This document shows positions 51,801 through 54,137 of a stretch of 64,000 nt of DNA, one piece after another. Position 1 is the first letter of the stretch. The number at the start of each line of letters is the position of its first letter. A program made the translations under genes and the position numbers. Below the pieces are notes generated by a model. That model was not told where the DNA came from. It saw only the letters and a program-made list of their open reading frames with translations, and ran no database searches. This DNA comes from Hydractinia symbiolongicarpus (lineage: Eukaryota > Cnidaria > Hydrozoa > Anthoathecata > Hydractiniidae): the NCBI RefSeq assembly GCF_029227915.1, contig NC_079877.1:18646851-18710850 (forward strand), read 5' to 3'.

Positions 51801-54137
51801 TGACATACAGCCGTGTCAACGCGTTTAATGATAAAGTGCCTAAAGGCTTAATATTAAGCAGTAATACTTAATATTAAGCAATGTTGGGTATAATAGTTCA
51901 AAACAACACAATCAGGCAATTAGGAGTTGCTATTTAATTTCTTGTGTAAAACCTTTTAACATACAATTAATTTTTAGGAAACAAAGAAAGAAAATTGAGA
52001 TTATACATCTTGTTCTAAAACACAAGAGCACTACAACTGAGTTTATATCCTAAAAATTGCAAAAACTGAAAAAACTTGACAATTTTTAAATCTAACAAAA
52101 TCTAAAATAAATCACTAACACATGCTACTCCAGGTGGTTTAATTGTGACAGGTGTCATTGGAATCGATTTTAAAGGCAACTTCTCATTATCCGCAGGAAG
52201 AAATTCTATTATTCGGGTATCCTTATCTGAAACACGAGGAAAACGAAAAATATGACAAAATCTCCTCAAAATGTTGCGACAGACCTTTTGAAAAGTTTAT
52301 GTTGGTAATTATGCTTGCATTTGCTGTGAAATTGTCCCAATTCATGCAAGGCCTAAAAATTTCATAAGTTCCCTCAATGAAATTTCCTTAAAATTTGTTT
52401 TGGAGGACCAAAATTTGTTTGCCTCTGGCAGAATGGCATTTCTGAAATATTTCATAGGCATAAGCCTCATTAAATAACTCAGCTTATCTACAAGTTGATA
52501 ATCTAACAGATTGAGCTTAGGACTGTATCCTTGACGTTCATTCAGTTCCGTTGTCTATCCGCCCATCTTTTATTCTTTCTTCCATGAATCCTTCTTATTG
52601 ACCTTATTCTTTCTCTCATCTACTTTTGTGTCAGTACTTTCGTAATCTTTAACGCTATCATCAGTCTCACTTTCAATTTCGCTTTGTTCTGATTTCTTAA
52701 CTTTAATTTTTTGTAGTTGCTTTTCTCTATTGCTTAATCTGCTATTAATCTTCTTTTTTTCTTTCCCTTTGGTGTTTCTCCATTTTTCTTTTTGTTTTCT
52801 TCTTCTTCCTTATCTTTATAAGAATCTTTACGAATCTTACTTCGCAGATTCTTTTTTTTTTATATTTTTCTCTTTGTACTGGCCTTCTGTTTCCCTTTTC
52901 CCTTAGCTTGACTGTCTATGTCTCATACTACCGTAAAATCTCTGTTGTCATCAATCATTTCTGTTACACGTCAATATACCAATCCATCAACAAAACCAAA
53001 GTCGTTCATTTGCTTTTCAAACTCCTCCTCAAAAATAATTACATTTGTTTGATACACAATCACCTTCTTTCAATTTATAGTACAACACGCTTTAACTAAA
53101 TCCATTGTTTTTATTTACTTCTGTTCTATATTTCTCTTGTACCTTCCCTTGTCTTGTAATATTGTAATGATAAACCTGATGTAAACTTTTATCTCAACGT
53201 ACATATCTCTCATTTTCAAAAAGGTAAACAACAAAATTGCTTAACCATGTTTTAGAGGTGACCTAAGGGGCAAGCACCCGACTTAGCACCCAGTTATGAC
53301 AAAATCCATAACATAAAGTATTTTTTCTCCTGATTTACCCTAAACAAAAATGTTATGAACTGTTTAATAAAGAACTGAAAACTGTTTGTTATTTTCACAG
53401 GGAGCTCCATGAGCAAAACAACACACATGTATTTTACATTTTCATTTTTTTAAATATTTGAAAAAAAAAAGAATCAATCGCCATAGAAGTTTACCATGAT
53501 TTTAATTCTACTATAAGAAATTTATTTCTTTTTCCTCCAGAATTGAGATTAAGAAAAAAATGCTAAGTTTTTATTACATTTTTACAGGTGGAACAAAAAA
53601 ATGCTTTTTCTTATAAAGTAAATTTTTATGGTAATGGCCTGGATTTTTTTATTTTTTTGACAACTCCCCTCCATTTTATGGCGAAAAATACATCAAAAAA
53701 GAGAAAAACAACAACTTTTAACAAACTTTATAGGATTTTTAAAAAGAAATGTCTCTGATGATTTAATTATATTTGTTCTGAACATATTGAAGGCAAATTG
53801 GAGAAATATAAATTGTATTGATGAAAAATTCCAAAAAAATGAAGAGAAAAAAGACTTTTTTGCGCCCAATATGTTCTCCCTGTATATGTTCTGTATAATT
53901 TCTTCATATTTGACATTTTAGGCACGTTAACAAATAATAGTAAATGGATAAACAAATTTGGTTCTGCTGAATTTATTTATTGACTTACCTTATTACCACC
54001 ATCATACACATTATTAGGTTCTAAATCTGTTTTATAAGCAATTTCTTGTTCATTACCAGTAAGAGTCATATTATTATCATACTGTGAGTATTCTTGTGTT
54101 AAATTAACACAAACCTTCTTCTCATTTTGTAATGCAT
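4798..54137 (-). CDS. CNTROB: Centrobin (centriole coiled-coil protein), about 24 exons over 49 kb
   Basis: Exons, 5' to 3' on the minus strand: 54137-53989 (tentative), 52226-52120, 49573-49462, 49386-49289, 25661-25515, 25352-25317, 24857-24777, 21670-21554, 21435-21337, 18560-18387, 18218-18126, 17466-17434, 17208-17128, 17017-16922, 16271-16194, 16121-16059, 15984-15929, 12892-12827, 12741-12657, 12589-11813, 11736-11685, 10612-10381, 10293-10200, 4920-4798. Nearly all have gt donors and tag/cag acceptors, and phases agree from 52226 to the stop. Centrobin signatures: EMERLREQLQCML, then RRK/HCEEHIHELQDK, QLAVAISAEKKKEVMINQLD, KTLAGVVDGWKRQE, a long coiled coil, LGAFHDDH and a C-terminus ending in W. 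Centrobin binds daughter centrioles and tubulin and is needed for centriole assembly. At least one exon between 52226 and 53989, and the start codon, are missing. Confidence 0.85.
5246..6296. mobile_element. Non-autonomous DNA element with about 45-bp inverted ends
   Basis: The left end (5246-5292) is rich in AGACCCGAGAC / CCCAAGACCC words. The right end (6255-6296) is its imperfect reverse complement, reading CTACAGGGTCCCGGGTCTTG onward. The interior (about 1 kb) has no convincing coding sequence. No clear target duplication was identified, so the superfamily is open. It sits in the last centrobin intron, just left of the ISL2EU element. Confidence 0.55.
5339..5373. repeat. Perfect 15-bp hairpin
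   Basis: Arms ATAAGTAAGAGCATG and its exact complement flank a 5-base loop (CAGCG). It lies inside the inverted-repeat element at 5246-6296 and may be an internal element structure. Confidence 0.7.
6466..6520. repeat. Left terminal inverted repeat of ISL2EU element
   Basis: It starts AATTCCCCGTTCCCTC and is an exact inverse of 10113-10167. The first possible ATG of the transposase (6506) lies inside it, so the promoter and translation start may be embedded in the repeat. Confidence 0.9.
6506..8128 (+). CDS. ISL2EU transposase: THAP zinc finger + coiled coil + HTH + DDE_Tnp_4
   Basis: The frame is 540 codons without a break; an alternative start is MAEQ at 6557, just outside the inverted repeat. 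A THAP-type C2CH finger spans about residues 74-146 (C78, C82, W107, C125, H128, then VPTIVP) and would bind the element ends. A coiled coil follows at about 185-235. An HTH (LSAEEEFFMILVRIRCG, about 290-335) is typical of IS5/Harbinger-like transposases. The RNase-H-like catalytic core has D370 (VILDCTE), D445 (ADRGF) and E491 (VHVERAIERIKNYRIL). All three acidic residues are present and the length is normal, so the enzyme may be active. The partner gene for the YqaJ protein converges from the right, with an 86-bp spacer. Confidence 0.92.
   Translation: MVVVFRENVNKPFVVTKMAEQVHFILNSTQNQSDIQNSNQDNSFFQNLGSPASIGSNFSSSSSFLLQAKSKGGGITCCVPLCQNNSKKNPDLSFYVIPKDSELRKKWLFMISRKDFVPSTSHRVCSVHFTGGKKTYMNNVPTIVPKTIKPTASKPRKTLNSTNCKLQLFSPVRATTNDIAAELSVEEELKQELEKLRAEISCMRIHEKELDQTIEKQQATISDIAFSIDRFKHNEAHFKFYTGFESYKLFKAVLEYLQPAANKLIYWGSNTNTENTKNINSTKRGRSRSLSAEEEFFMILVRIRCGLLLEDMAVRFNMSTSHISRILITWTDFLHSQFRMLPIWASKETVQNRMPKCFQKSYPNTRVILDCTEVFVEMPTSYRTQSSTFSNYKHHNTAKGLVGIAPDGSVTFVSDLYGGRFSDKRITKDSGIYDLLEPGDSVMADRGFELEEDLPDGVTLNIPPFLDGKPQLSLLEENETRRIASVRVHVERAIERIKNYRILQTVFKLSMAAELNKIWVICCYLVNFLPQLVPDVNTND
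8215..9942 (-). CDS. ISL2EU accessory protein: SWIM zinc finger + YqaJ-like nuclease
   Basis: The frame is 575 codons, intact. A SWIM finger lies at C168-x-C170...C178-x-H180. The C-terminal third is a YqaJ/lambda-exonuclease-like fold: RITSSNFG (about 382-389), a conserved Glu near 424-426, GASPDG (D460), the E-x-K pair IEVKCPY (E473, K475) and the YFHQCQGVMAVT helix (Q514, Q516). These are the family's metal-binding and DNA-contact positions. Proteins of this kind accompany ISL2EU transposases; a role in processing excision or insertion ends is proposed but not shown. The gene faces the transposase tail to tail. A promoter would lie between 9942 and the right inverted repeat. Confidence 0.88.
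   Translation of the reverse strand: MLVSEVLGVKEVEMEVINKDTDLDIILSSTDLGPSFSQSSCVVPRPVFKELTNAERDEEVEERTHEDISQWSTDLAAMPSITQEKIHQYLVLGNSCDSKPKGATKHKILGYQLFKESYVKKVRVKSNVMAEKLTFLVKCFVAASMKREKYSVYVHLCQRSGDILYAKCLCKAGAGGCCKHVAAVLFQLVEYKQLDLKIVPDDKTCTDLLQKWHVPGESANSAPIKFSAMAFEKADLTKDTNESRKRPLVTGNRKFCSTPLFAHEPSTEKVKKLATDLFEIGQGTSMAYLLQGNDYKPSSFYDTSIKEFNFEQTNSETVELRPTVNLFLQALDFEPEIAELSDEQKSFVNNFIHVNAEQVRDIEKSTCTQYKCDMWYTERKKRITSSNFGSIINRRKNIHPKSILQKCLNKNKNFTSEACKWGLENEVNALNWYQTEKNIEVEKCGFVINPKWPWLGASPDGATTLNGNARLIEVKCPYSKKDCSISDACKDKNFFLQISNGKPKLKERHNYFHQCQGVMAVTQVNEIDFIVYTKVDRHVETIVFQKEKWNRITLPELTHFYFTFMHSNITEQQCE
10113..10167. repeat. Right terminal inverted repeat of ISL2EU element
   Basis: An exact 55-bp inverse of 6466-6520, ending GGGGAATT. 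The next bases (GGCCAAAC) belong to the centrobin intron. Confidence 0.9.
10200..10612 (-). CDS. CNTROB: Centrobin C-terminal exon pair with an 87-bp in-frame intron
   Basis: The frame stays open throughout, but two exons fit better: 10612-10381 and 10293-10200. The intron 10380-10294 has donor gttagt and acceptor ttcttag after a pyrimidine run. Its length is a multiple of three, so retention would add 29 residues without a stop. The first exon encodes LKPLLKQERGVDTEHVLSLL, comparable with the centrobin C-terminal helical segment. The last donor (gtaatt) is at 10199. An opposite-strand frame at 10460-10690 is a shadow. Confidence 0.65.
11685..12892 (-). CDS. CNTROB: Centrobin exons: end of coiled coil and large linker exon
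   Basis: Four exons: 12892-12827, 12741-12657, 12589-11813 (777 bp, the largest) and 11736-11685. Phases match across all junctions (2-1, 1-0, 0-0). The 777-bp exon encodes a hydrophilic, Gln/Asn/His-rich linker with the block LGAFHDDH, which matches LGAFHPDH in vertebrate centrobin. It ends in a Gln/Glu helix before the gtgagg donor. Confidence 0.8.
12981..13078. repeat. 49-bp tandem duplication
   Basis: Two copies (12981-13029 and 13030-13078), beginning CACGTCTTTCACTTTTTAT and ending CTTATCGTC, differ at about three bases. The second copy overlaps the 3' end of the reverse-transcriptase relic. Confidence 0.8.
13049..14440 (-). pseudogene. Reverse-transcriptase relic (cnidarian-type RT), broken in several frames
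   Basis: Minus-strand readings give, in order, RNIEGFLACRLVRLDKRP (about 14290), VRSIGVGEVLRKICEYVV (about 14230), a DASNAF-like block near 14030, SKDGTTGRFTWYS (about 13900), the degraded catalytic box DFADD (about 13790), WWNSITTVGP (13720) and then MRIPLTQPQAVYSCF...DDERSLLSLPPRMG (13393-13049). This is the order of a large RT family common in cnidarian and other invertebrate genomes whose formal clade I cannot name. Stops and frameshifts make it dead. It lies in the centrobin intron between exons 15984-15929 and 12892-12827. Confidence 0.7.
13556..13616 (+). ncRNA. Hammerhead-ribozyme-like motif (Penelope-type)
   Basis: The core CTGATGA (13569-13575) is followed by a helix-II candidate GGCCT...AGGTC and then GAAA (13597-13600). 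After that comes UAUC, giving the two-base-pair, loop-less stem III (A-U, U-A) and cleavable C expected in Penelope-like retroelements. Stem I can form about three A-U pairs (ATT/AAT). The conserved-core positions all fit; the weak stem I and long helix-II loop lower confidence. No Penelope coding region was found beside it. Confidence 0.5.
14561..15090 (-). pseudogene. C-terminal fragment of the same RT-element family
   Basis: Minus-strand translation gives GDERRLDVCVRG, MAFFDVVFNPLAKRHANQ and MGRECQKFFSRLSELISEKR then WIRRKVSSAFCRAIGICVR. In intact members of this family these blocks lie after the RT domain. Here they lie upstream of the RT relic, so either two truncated copies sit head to tail or one copy has been rearranged. 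Several stops are present (for example after CVRGV). Confidence 0.6.
15091..15928. other. Intron sequence without recognised features
   Basis: Part of the centrobin intron 12893-15928. AT-rich; no coding or structured repeat recognised. Confidence 0.5.
15929..18560 (-). CDS. CNTROB: Centrobin coiled-coil exon cluster (9 exons)
   Basis: Exons 18560-18387, 18218-18126, 17466-17434, 17208-17128, 17017-16922, 16271-16194, 16121-16059 are all phase 0 with lengths divisible by three (174, 93, 33, 81, 96, 78, 63 bp); 15984-15929 (56 bp) ends in phase 2 at donor gtgggt. The translation is continuous heptad-like coiled coil, for example LKKQIEELQNANLTMEKEKG, NTAELKLENKHLEDKM and INELLEQHRKNLEEQ. The uniform phase-0 exons mean that exon skipping would keep the frame. 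Positions correspond to the central coiled coil of centrobin. Confidence 0.85.
16452..16521. repeat. 35-bp perfect tandem duplication
   Basis: The unit beginning ATAATCGTTGCCACAACAAC occurs twice back to back (16452-16486, 16487-16521) without a mismatch. It lies in a centrobin intron. Confidence 0.9.
18561..19860. other. Centrobin intron, no feature recognised
   Basis: Left part of the intron 18561-21336. It includes a relatively GC-richer stretch at 19140-19380, but no exon or repeat family was recognised. Confidence 0.4.
19862..20560. repeat. CGCGAAA-rich repeat arms flanking a transposase relic
   Basis: Words such as TTCGCGGA, TTCGCGAA and GCGAAAGTTTC recur at 19868-19940 and 20454-20560, in roughly inverted orientation. 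The same vocabulary recurs at 32405-32525 and 45485-45590. These may be ends of a DNA transposon related to the adjacent pogo-like relic, but limits cannot be set by eye. Confidence 0.4.
20566..21169 (+). pseudogene. Pogo-like DDE transposase relic
   Basis: Two overlapping frames give SRTFGVSLGGDFLPTQLIYL, PNHWANKETS, YVKRVKKR, then ADVFKGHWTDSV, QLKDSKQAHEIKVDKR and MKPLHANWVVSFYDYI. This is the order of the DDE_1-type transposase family in which an I-D-V-F-K-G-Q motif carries the second catalytic Asp. The frame change near 20820 and loss of the N-terminus make it inactive. A relic of the same family lies at 41844-42800 on the other strand. It is intronic to centrobin. Confidence 0.72.
21016..21052. 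repeat. Perfect 18-bp hairpin with one-base loop
   Basis: GGTTGATAAACGCATAAT is followed by T and then its exact complement. It lies inside the pogo-like relic and probably arose by local inverted duplication, since intact relatives would not need a palindrome here. Confidence 0.85.
21337..21670 (-). CDS. CNTROB: Centrobin exons (TLAGVVDGW exon and following)
   Basis: Exon 21670-21554 (39 codons) has acceptor tttacag and donor gtacgc and encodes TLAGVVDGWKRQESVKLNLI. Exon 21435-21337 (33 codons) has acceptor aaaag and donor gtacgt and encodes LHTFEQDLSKAVQAFEKEQE. Both are phase 0 and match the best conserved centrobin block (TLARVVEGW... and LEQSLSEAMEALNREQE in vertebrates). Confidence 0.88.
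22436..23152 (-). pseudogene. Tigger-like transposase, DDE domain (third catalytic Asp replaced by Asn)
   Basis: The 238-codon frame holds NADEFGLFFQ (D40), IVDNCTAHP (D144) and HTQPMNQGIIRALN, where the family has D in the last position; here it is N175. The DDE/DDD triad is therefore broken and the enzyme is probably dead, although the frame is open. A splice acceptor (tttcag) lies just before its first ATG. The N-terminal DNA-binding half lies upstream at 23794-24294. Confidence 0.82.
23301..23384. repeat. Long near-perfect palindrome, about 40-bp arms
   Basis: The left arm ATGTCTTTTATTTTTTGGCT (23301 on) is answered by its complement ending at 23384, with about three mismatches and almost no loop (centre near 23342). 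It lies within the Tigger element, between the transposase halves, and could extrude as a cruciform. Confidence 0.8.
23436..23781 (+). pseudogene. HIRAN-domain fragment, antisense inside the Tigger element
   Basis: Reading from 23436, FVIGYHA-stop-KSNWTP-stop is a broken HIRAN start (family: GYHxYxxxWxP). A frameshift leads to 23503-23781: MEPTNKMDKYAVAVKK, VIGHLPLGKSGRFAKVIFYF, CKITITGKS and MKVPCKLSF. HIRAN domains bind 3' DNA ends and occur in SNF2-type remodellers and in many invertebrate mobile-element proteins. Two stops and a shift in the first strand mark a decayed copy. A second, unrelated-orientation HIRAN fragment lies at 44935. Confidence 0.75.
23794..24294 (-). pseudogene. Tigger-like transposase, N-terminal HTH/CENP-B-like half
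   Basis: An HTH (KDVAKAFNIPSSTLSTWKKN, about residues 58-77) is followed by a CENP-B/HTH_Tnp_Tc5-type domain (KFEDVNKAVHKWLLVMR, then SQGWLAKWKTR). A donor-like site (ACCAG/gttggt) follows WKTR, so a 640-bp intron could join it to the DDE half, but the phases do not join cleanly. Insertion of the HIRAN-bearing sequence is an alternative cause of the split. Confidence 0.8.
24675..24784. repeat. CNTROB: 55-bp perfect tandem duplication spanning a centrobin splice donor
   Basis: Copies 24675-24729 and 24730-24784 are identical. The right copy contains the last 7 exon bases (GGATAAG on the minus strand) and the donor gtagaag of exon 24857-24777. The left copy therefore holds an identical second donor 55 bases downstream. 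Using it would shift the frame. Confidence 0.9.
24777..25661 (-). CDS. CNTROB: Centrobin exons with the RRK/HCEEH signature
   Basis: Exon 25661-25515 (49 codons, acceptor ttttag, donor gtatag) ends ENIEKERFRRK. Exon 25352-25317 is only 36 bp (HCEEHIHELQDK, donor gtaagt). Exon 24857-24777 encodes QEQLAVAISAEKKKEVMINQ. Together they reproduce the vertebrate block RRKHCERHIQ...QQLAVAVAAD.KK..MIEQLDK almost residue for residue. All are phase 0. Confidence 0.92.
25805..25929. repeat. Degenerate minisatellite, four units of 28-33 bp
   Basis: Units start at 25805, 25833, 25865 and 25898 with G-T-(T/C)-TATTA-(T/C)-T and end in AATTA(A/C)ACT plus a variable tail. Units diverge, so this is old. It lies at the start of the 23.6 kb centrobin intron. 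Confidence 0.75.
25930..26860. other. Intron sequence, no supported gene
   Basis: An open stretch at 25949-26137 (plus) lacks homology and splice context. Nothing else was recognised. Confidence 0.4.
26862..27206. repeat. Inverted repeat plus 103-bp perfect tandem duplication
   Basis: ATAAAAATAAGTACGAGAAG (26862 on, 28-bp arm) recurs inverted at 27068-27095 and 27171-27198. The stretch 27001-27103 is repeated exactly at 27104-27206. The word ATCACTATACG occurs at 26818, 27095 and 27198, so the block may be a miniature element bounded by direct repeats whose right half was duplicated. Confidence 0.75.
27624..27787. repeat. Minisatellite of about 27 bp with an internal palindrome
   Basis: Six diverged units begin TTGTC(A/G) and contain a partly self-complementary core of the type TGTCAGATTGATTCTGACCA. 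Spacing is 25-31 bp. Confidence 0.7.
27929..29066 (+). pseudogene. Helitron-like element gene, 5' part, with 2A-like leader and cysteine-peptidase-like domain
   Basis: ATG at 27929 opens a leader that ends SNDVETNPAP, a 2A-type ribosome-skipping motif whose NPGP glycine is Ala. After a stop (28040) the same frame continues FGDTAGQQCVCML, the start of a Cys-peptidase-like domain. Later frames give LEELPKFVCIENK, NGILLIIEGYTLSIMW and LLIDSHSRSDEGK...MTLEFRSLIAIEKYI (the His end of that domain). Then come Lys/Arg/Tyr-rich repeats (KYELKRKRTMENYENF) and VPYYVCVCCNRCLYRRSMIAF, which begins a DUF6570-like region of Helitron-type proteins. Frameshifts at about 28400, 28850 and 29005 show decay. A LINE interrupts it at about 29067. 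Confidence 0.65.
29067..31935 (+). mobile_element. LINE retrotransposon (APE endonuclease, RT, zinc finger), inserted in the Helitron-like gene
   Basis: The endonuclease motif VMVCGDFNGHVGKARG is at 29341. TQIDYFLVRK and CVSQHRLLVCE follow in a second frame after a small deletion near 29470. The RT runs 30241-31090 with GFDPGRGTTDAIF, FAFVDLEKAFDRVPRK, GVHQGSVLSPLLF and YADDLVF; stops at 30167, 30231 and 30721 break it. A PHD-like CxxC finger (CGVCRKGF...CHTCKHWVHKKCS) is at 31117. The tail has NFCYLGDMLGSEGG, LYGSETWAVKKED and RLNWLGHLERMEED. The end reads CCCATGCTAGCATGGAAAAC then GATGGTGATGAT, a short tandem 3' tail of the RTE type. Confidence 0.8.
31938..32320 (+). pseudogene. Helitron-like gene, continuation after the LINE
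   Basis: IPCKAVCNKSELFSFPPDIS, ELRRLEKIIIAKRLLF, KLKGTICNVPVEAESVCNTF and, after a frameshift, RGHICFQAVRPEVVMTALHF are consecutive blocks of the DUF6570-like region. They continue the segment that stops at 29066, with about 40 residues lost. The Rep and helicase domains that should follow are absent. Confidence 0.7.
32405..32525. repeat. CGCG-rich repeat cluster (TTATTTTCGCGG words)
   Basis: TTATTTTCGCGG occurs twice (about 32422 and 32511) with TTTCGCG and CTCGCAG variants between. It is the same family as at 45485-45590. Confidence 0.6.
32540..32759. repeat. AAT microsatellite, about 220 bp
   Basis: Nearly pure AAT/ATA trinucleotide array with a few interruptions (ATATAAAT). Confidence 0.97.
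32760..34499. other. Intron sequence with two weak open frames
   Basis: A 52-codon frame at 33027-33185 (plus; contains C-T-F-C) and an 83-codon frame at 33840-34091 (plus) have no recognisable homology. A stop-free length this short is expected by chance. No repeat family was recognised. Confidence 0.35.
34500..40682 (+). CDS. Unrecognised multi-exon gene nested in the centrobin intron
   Basis: In-phase exons: 34500-34530, 35707-35717, 36149-36197, 36469-36557, 36696-36779, 36865-36902, 36987-37009, 37118-37146, 37277-37444, 37588-37937 (acceptor uncertain), 37989-38041, 38104-38256, 38352-38383, 38559-38609, 38780-38836, 38891-39118, 39323-39385. The start MDIDFGDVEADLCK is followed by a helical domain (HIDYVTKVLIKEAVILMYAK), an acidic linker, an OB-like stretch (CNILGVVVDKI, GMIKLRDQTSDEVVKID, IFIGDIILINNIFFI) and acidic/basic segments (RDAWNYARAQKRRYVPEKD). 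I do not recognise the family; the OB-fold call is inference from strand pattern. Later coding sequence (39424-40682) continues with zinc fingers but has apparent frame breaks. Confidence 0.55.
34661..35436. mobile_element. TTAA-flanked miniature element (Kolobok- or piggyBac-like)
   Basis: TTAA at 34657-34660 and 35437-35440 flanks inverted ends AGGCGCGTAATCACCCT and its complement (right end starts AGGGTGATTACGCGCCT). The 776-bp interior carries an open minus frame at 35120-35317 (QPHGSWIHAITEKIMNEGEH) that looks protein-like but is unplaced. A TTAA duplication plus A-G-G ends fits Kolobok better than piggyBac. It lies in intron 1 of the nested gene. Confidence 0.72.
39424..40682 (+). CDS. 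Zinc-finger and acidic region, probable 3' part of the nested gene, with frame breaks
   Basis: Two C2H2-like fingers: YKCPDCKIFIKDKLSRHLIM (about 39560) and LRCDECSEWFLRFDHHLEHH (about 39720). A basic stretch ends in a GA-dinucleotide run (39927-39940). Two extra bases there would join the frame to RRSAPEKVKPLRTIDQSYLP (39950 on), so a slippage indel is likely. Next come an exon 40199-40258 (DLFCADDTDSDLSVHKMSTE, donor gtatat) and an exon 40335-40682 starting PDDSYDDDDDDIVVND and ending in a TGA stop. Splice signals and acidic content suggest one gene with the exons to the left. The breaks at 39386-39424 and at the GA run could mean a pseudogene. Confidence 0.45.
40683..41560. other. Sequence after the nested gene
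   Basis: A plus-strand open stretch (40855-41082) has an acceptor-like ttttag before it at 40833-40838 and could be a further exon, but nothing supports a function. Confidence 0.3.
41561..41738. repeat. AAT then AACAAT microsatellite
   Basis: AAT units (41561-41638) pass into AAC/AAT hexamers (41639-41738). Just before it, GTTATCCAAGCAATGTC-type words repeat three times (about 41470-41555). Confidence 0.97.
41844..42800 (-). pseudogene. Pogo-like DDE transposase relic, second copy
   Basis: Minus-strand blocks in order: SSGDFLLIQLLYGGKTSKSN (about 42480), YSNTKESLEILDKIIIPDVK, IFHPALLVIDFFKGQMTDAV (about 42250; D of the F-F-K-G-Q motif), ITYLFQHLDVQ (about 42170), IVKQLHAKWIMEVHDRMKSA (about 41970) and a tail ending DPLDGHESDA before a TAA at 41844. 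Each block is in the family order, but at least four frame changes separate them. It is the same family as 20566-21169. Confidence 0.72.
42899..43583 (+). pseudogene. LINE 3' coding fragment
   Basis: IYKELGLESLSDRRWYRRLV starts near 42908, then LLPLKQSSYDQAGSNLFRNF, FLPYTVNEWNKLGPDLKN, VYKIHDPRG, a one-base frameshift at about 43245, LRVNFGHLREHKFRHNFRDT, NPVCSCGLEIESNNHYLL and a stop after ERFDVPLL (43583). This is the C-terminal end of a jockey/CR1-like non-LTR element (CxC...H finger-like end). The first 300 bp recur at 47323-47622. Confidence 0.8.
43584..44539. other. Intron sequence, LINE 3' UTR then unassigned
   Basis: The first 200 bp probably belong to the LINE 3' UTR (GTCCTTTTTTAGTTTT is repeated at 43708 and 43725). 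The rest has no recognised feature. Confidence 0.4.
44540..44862 (-). pseudogene. Ubiquitin-specific protease (C19) fragment
   Basis: Reading from 44862: SSLLILQLKRFAYNKGLVSK (the L-x-L-x-L-K-R-F box before the catalytic core end), then after a frameshift CRKHYNLRAVINHPGNLDNG followed by H, the Y-x-L-x-A-V-x-N-H-x-G-x-L-x-x-G-H box with the catalytic His. The Cys box is not present. Such fragments are often carried by mobile elements in cnidarians; no complete gene is seen. Confidence 0.62.
44935..45270 (+). pseudogene. HIRAN-domain fragment
   Basis: FKCGYHVFRRTWEPIQNEIL then NCLHKPGNEYDLFRIKNAKL matches the HIRAN start (GYHVYxxxWxPxxxExLxCxxEPxNxxDxxA). The second half (GTCQRKFSVQQSF) is poorly conserved. 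The frame stays open to 45270 but flanking domains are absent. Confidence 0.62.
45485..45592. repeat. CGCG-rich minisatellite-like cluster, 44-bp spacing
   Basis: TTATTTTCGCG occurs at about 45491, 45533 and 45576, with TTTCGCGG(A/G) in each spacer. The same words occur at 32405-32525 and 19862-20560. Confidence 0.7.
45869..46110. repeat. ATT microsatellite, about 240 bp
   Basis: ATT trinucleotide array with ACT and short TTAAATTT interruptions. Confidence 0.97.
46424..48480 (-). pseudogene. CR1/L2-like LINE relic, interrupted
   Basis: From the right: KATPWMLILSVIW region (48340), RTSLKTL-like helix block, ANYRPISVLVIISKILEKAV (47880; RT start), FGYRAKRSTEIAPIYS (47770), GAVFMDPSHAFDTLSHSTLI (47660; family has D-x-x-K-A-F-D), then an insertion at 47622-47323, WFNDYL (47305), YTVSTGVPQGSLLGPLMFLI (47240; catalytic YADD box lost), KKGKTESMLFG (47070), SYKYLGNHID (46960), RARLLQRVRQYLTKEAAKKV (46890), and a C-terminus ending FEYSGAKWYNDLPLNIRQ... 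with a stop near 46424. Frameshifts and missing blocks show it is dead. Confidence 0.75.
47323..47622 (+). repeat. LINE patch inserted in opposite orientation
   Basis: This 300-bp stretch repeats 42901-43200 with only a few differences (IYEELGLESLSDRRWYYRLV; PYTVNEWNKLGPDLKN). It interrupts the minus-strand LINE RT between STLI and WFNDYL, where intact relatives have about a dozen residues. It starts and ends inside the donor LINE's coding sequence, with no poly-A, so it is not a normal retrotransposition end. Confidence 0.82.
48791..48889. repeat. ATT microsatellite
   Basis: ATT array with two ACT interruptions. Confidence 0.97.
49289..49573 (-). CDS. CNTROB: Centrobin exons with EMERLREQLQ
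   Basis: Exon 49573-49462 (acceptor tttag, donor gtaaaa) encodes DINGIREMERLREQLQCMLN. Exon 49386-49289 (acceptor tttttag, donor gtatga) encodes SSTSSIDTIALLRSALPESS. The phases (1 then 0) join exactly, and the second exon joins in phase 0 to 25661. The order matches vertebrate centrobin (a MESVRGQLQTML block followed by a Ser-rich part). Confidence 0.8.
49723..50150. mobile_element. Small non-autonomous element with CAGGGT ends and GAGGAGATTTGAGG repeats
   Basis: CAGGGTTTCCAC at the left and GTGGGACCCTG at the right are imperfect inverted ends of hAT-like type. The interior repeats GAGGAGATTTGAGG-like words about seven times on the same strand. Flanking octamers (TTCGTTTT, TTTTTATT) agree only in part, so the target duplication is unproven. 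It lies in the centrobin intron 49574-52119. Confidence 0.5.
50151..52119. other. Centrobin intron
   Basis: A minus-strand Cys-rich open stretch at 51030-50876 (KCSYCEDCGSPGSFCEHQKC) has an acceptor-like tatctag before it but no donor or known homology. TAATACGAA(G/A)ACTGTG(A/T)CTGTC words occur at 51113 and 51731 as a dispersed repeat. Confidence 0.4.
52120..52226 (-). CDS. CNTROB: Centrobin N-terminal-region exon
   Basis: Acceptor tttcag, donor gttagt, 107 bp. It encodes IIEFLPADNEKLPLKSIPMT and TIKPPGVAC and ends in phase 0, joining 49573. Its entry phase (one base carried over) does not match the exon at 53989-54137, so at least one exon is missing between them. Confidence 0.65.
52227..53988. 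other. Intron with T-rich/K-coding stretch
   Basis: 52560-52880 is T/C-rich on plus and reads as Lys/Glu-rich protein on minus (KSEQSEIESETDDSVKDYES). It might be a missed centrobin exon, but no pyrimidine-rich acceptor precedes it. The rest is AT-rich with no feature seen. Confidence 0.35.
53989..54137 (-). CDS. Probable coding exon, tentatively centrobin N-terminal part
   Basis: Strong acceptor (tatactag) and donor (gtaagt) bound a 149-bp frame: ALQNEKKVCVNLTQEYSQYD then NNVYDGGNK. It is rich in Asn and acidic residues, with no domain. It is placed with centrobin only by strand and position, because phase does not join directly to 52226. Confidence 0.5.
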
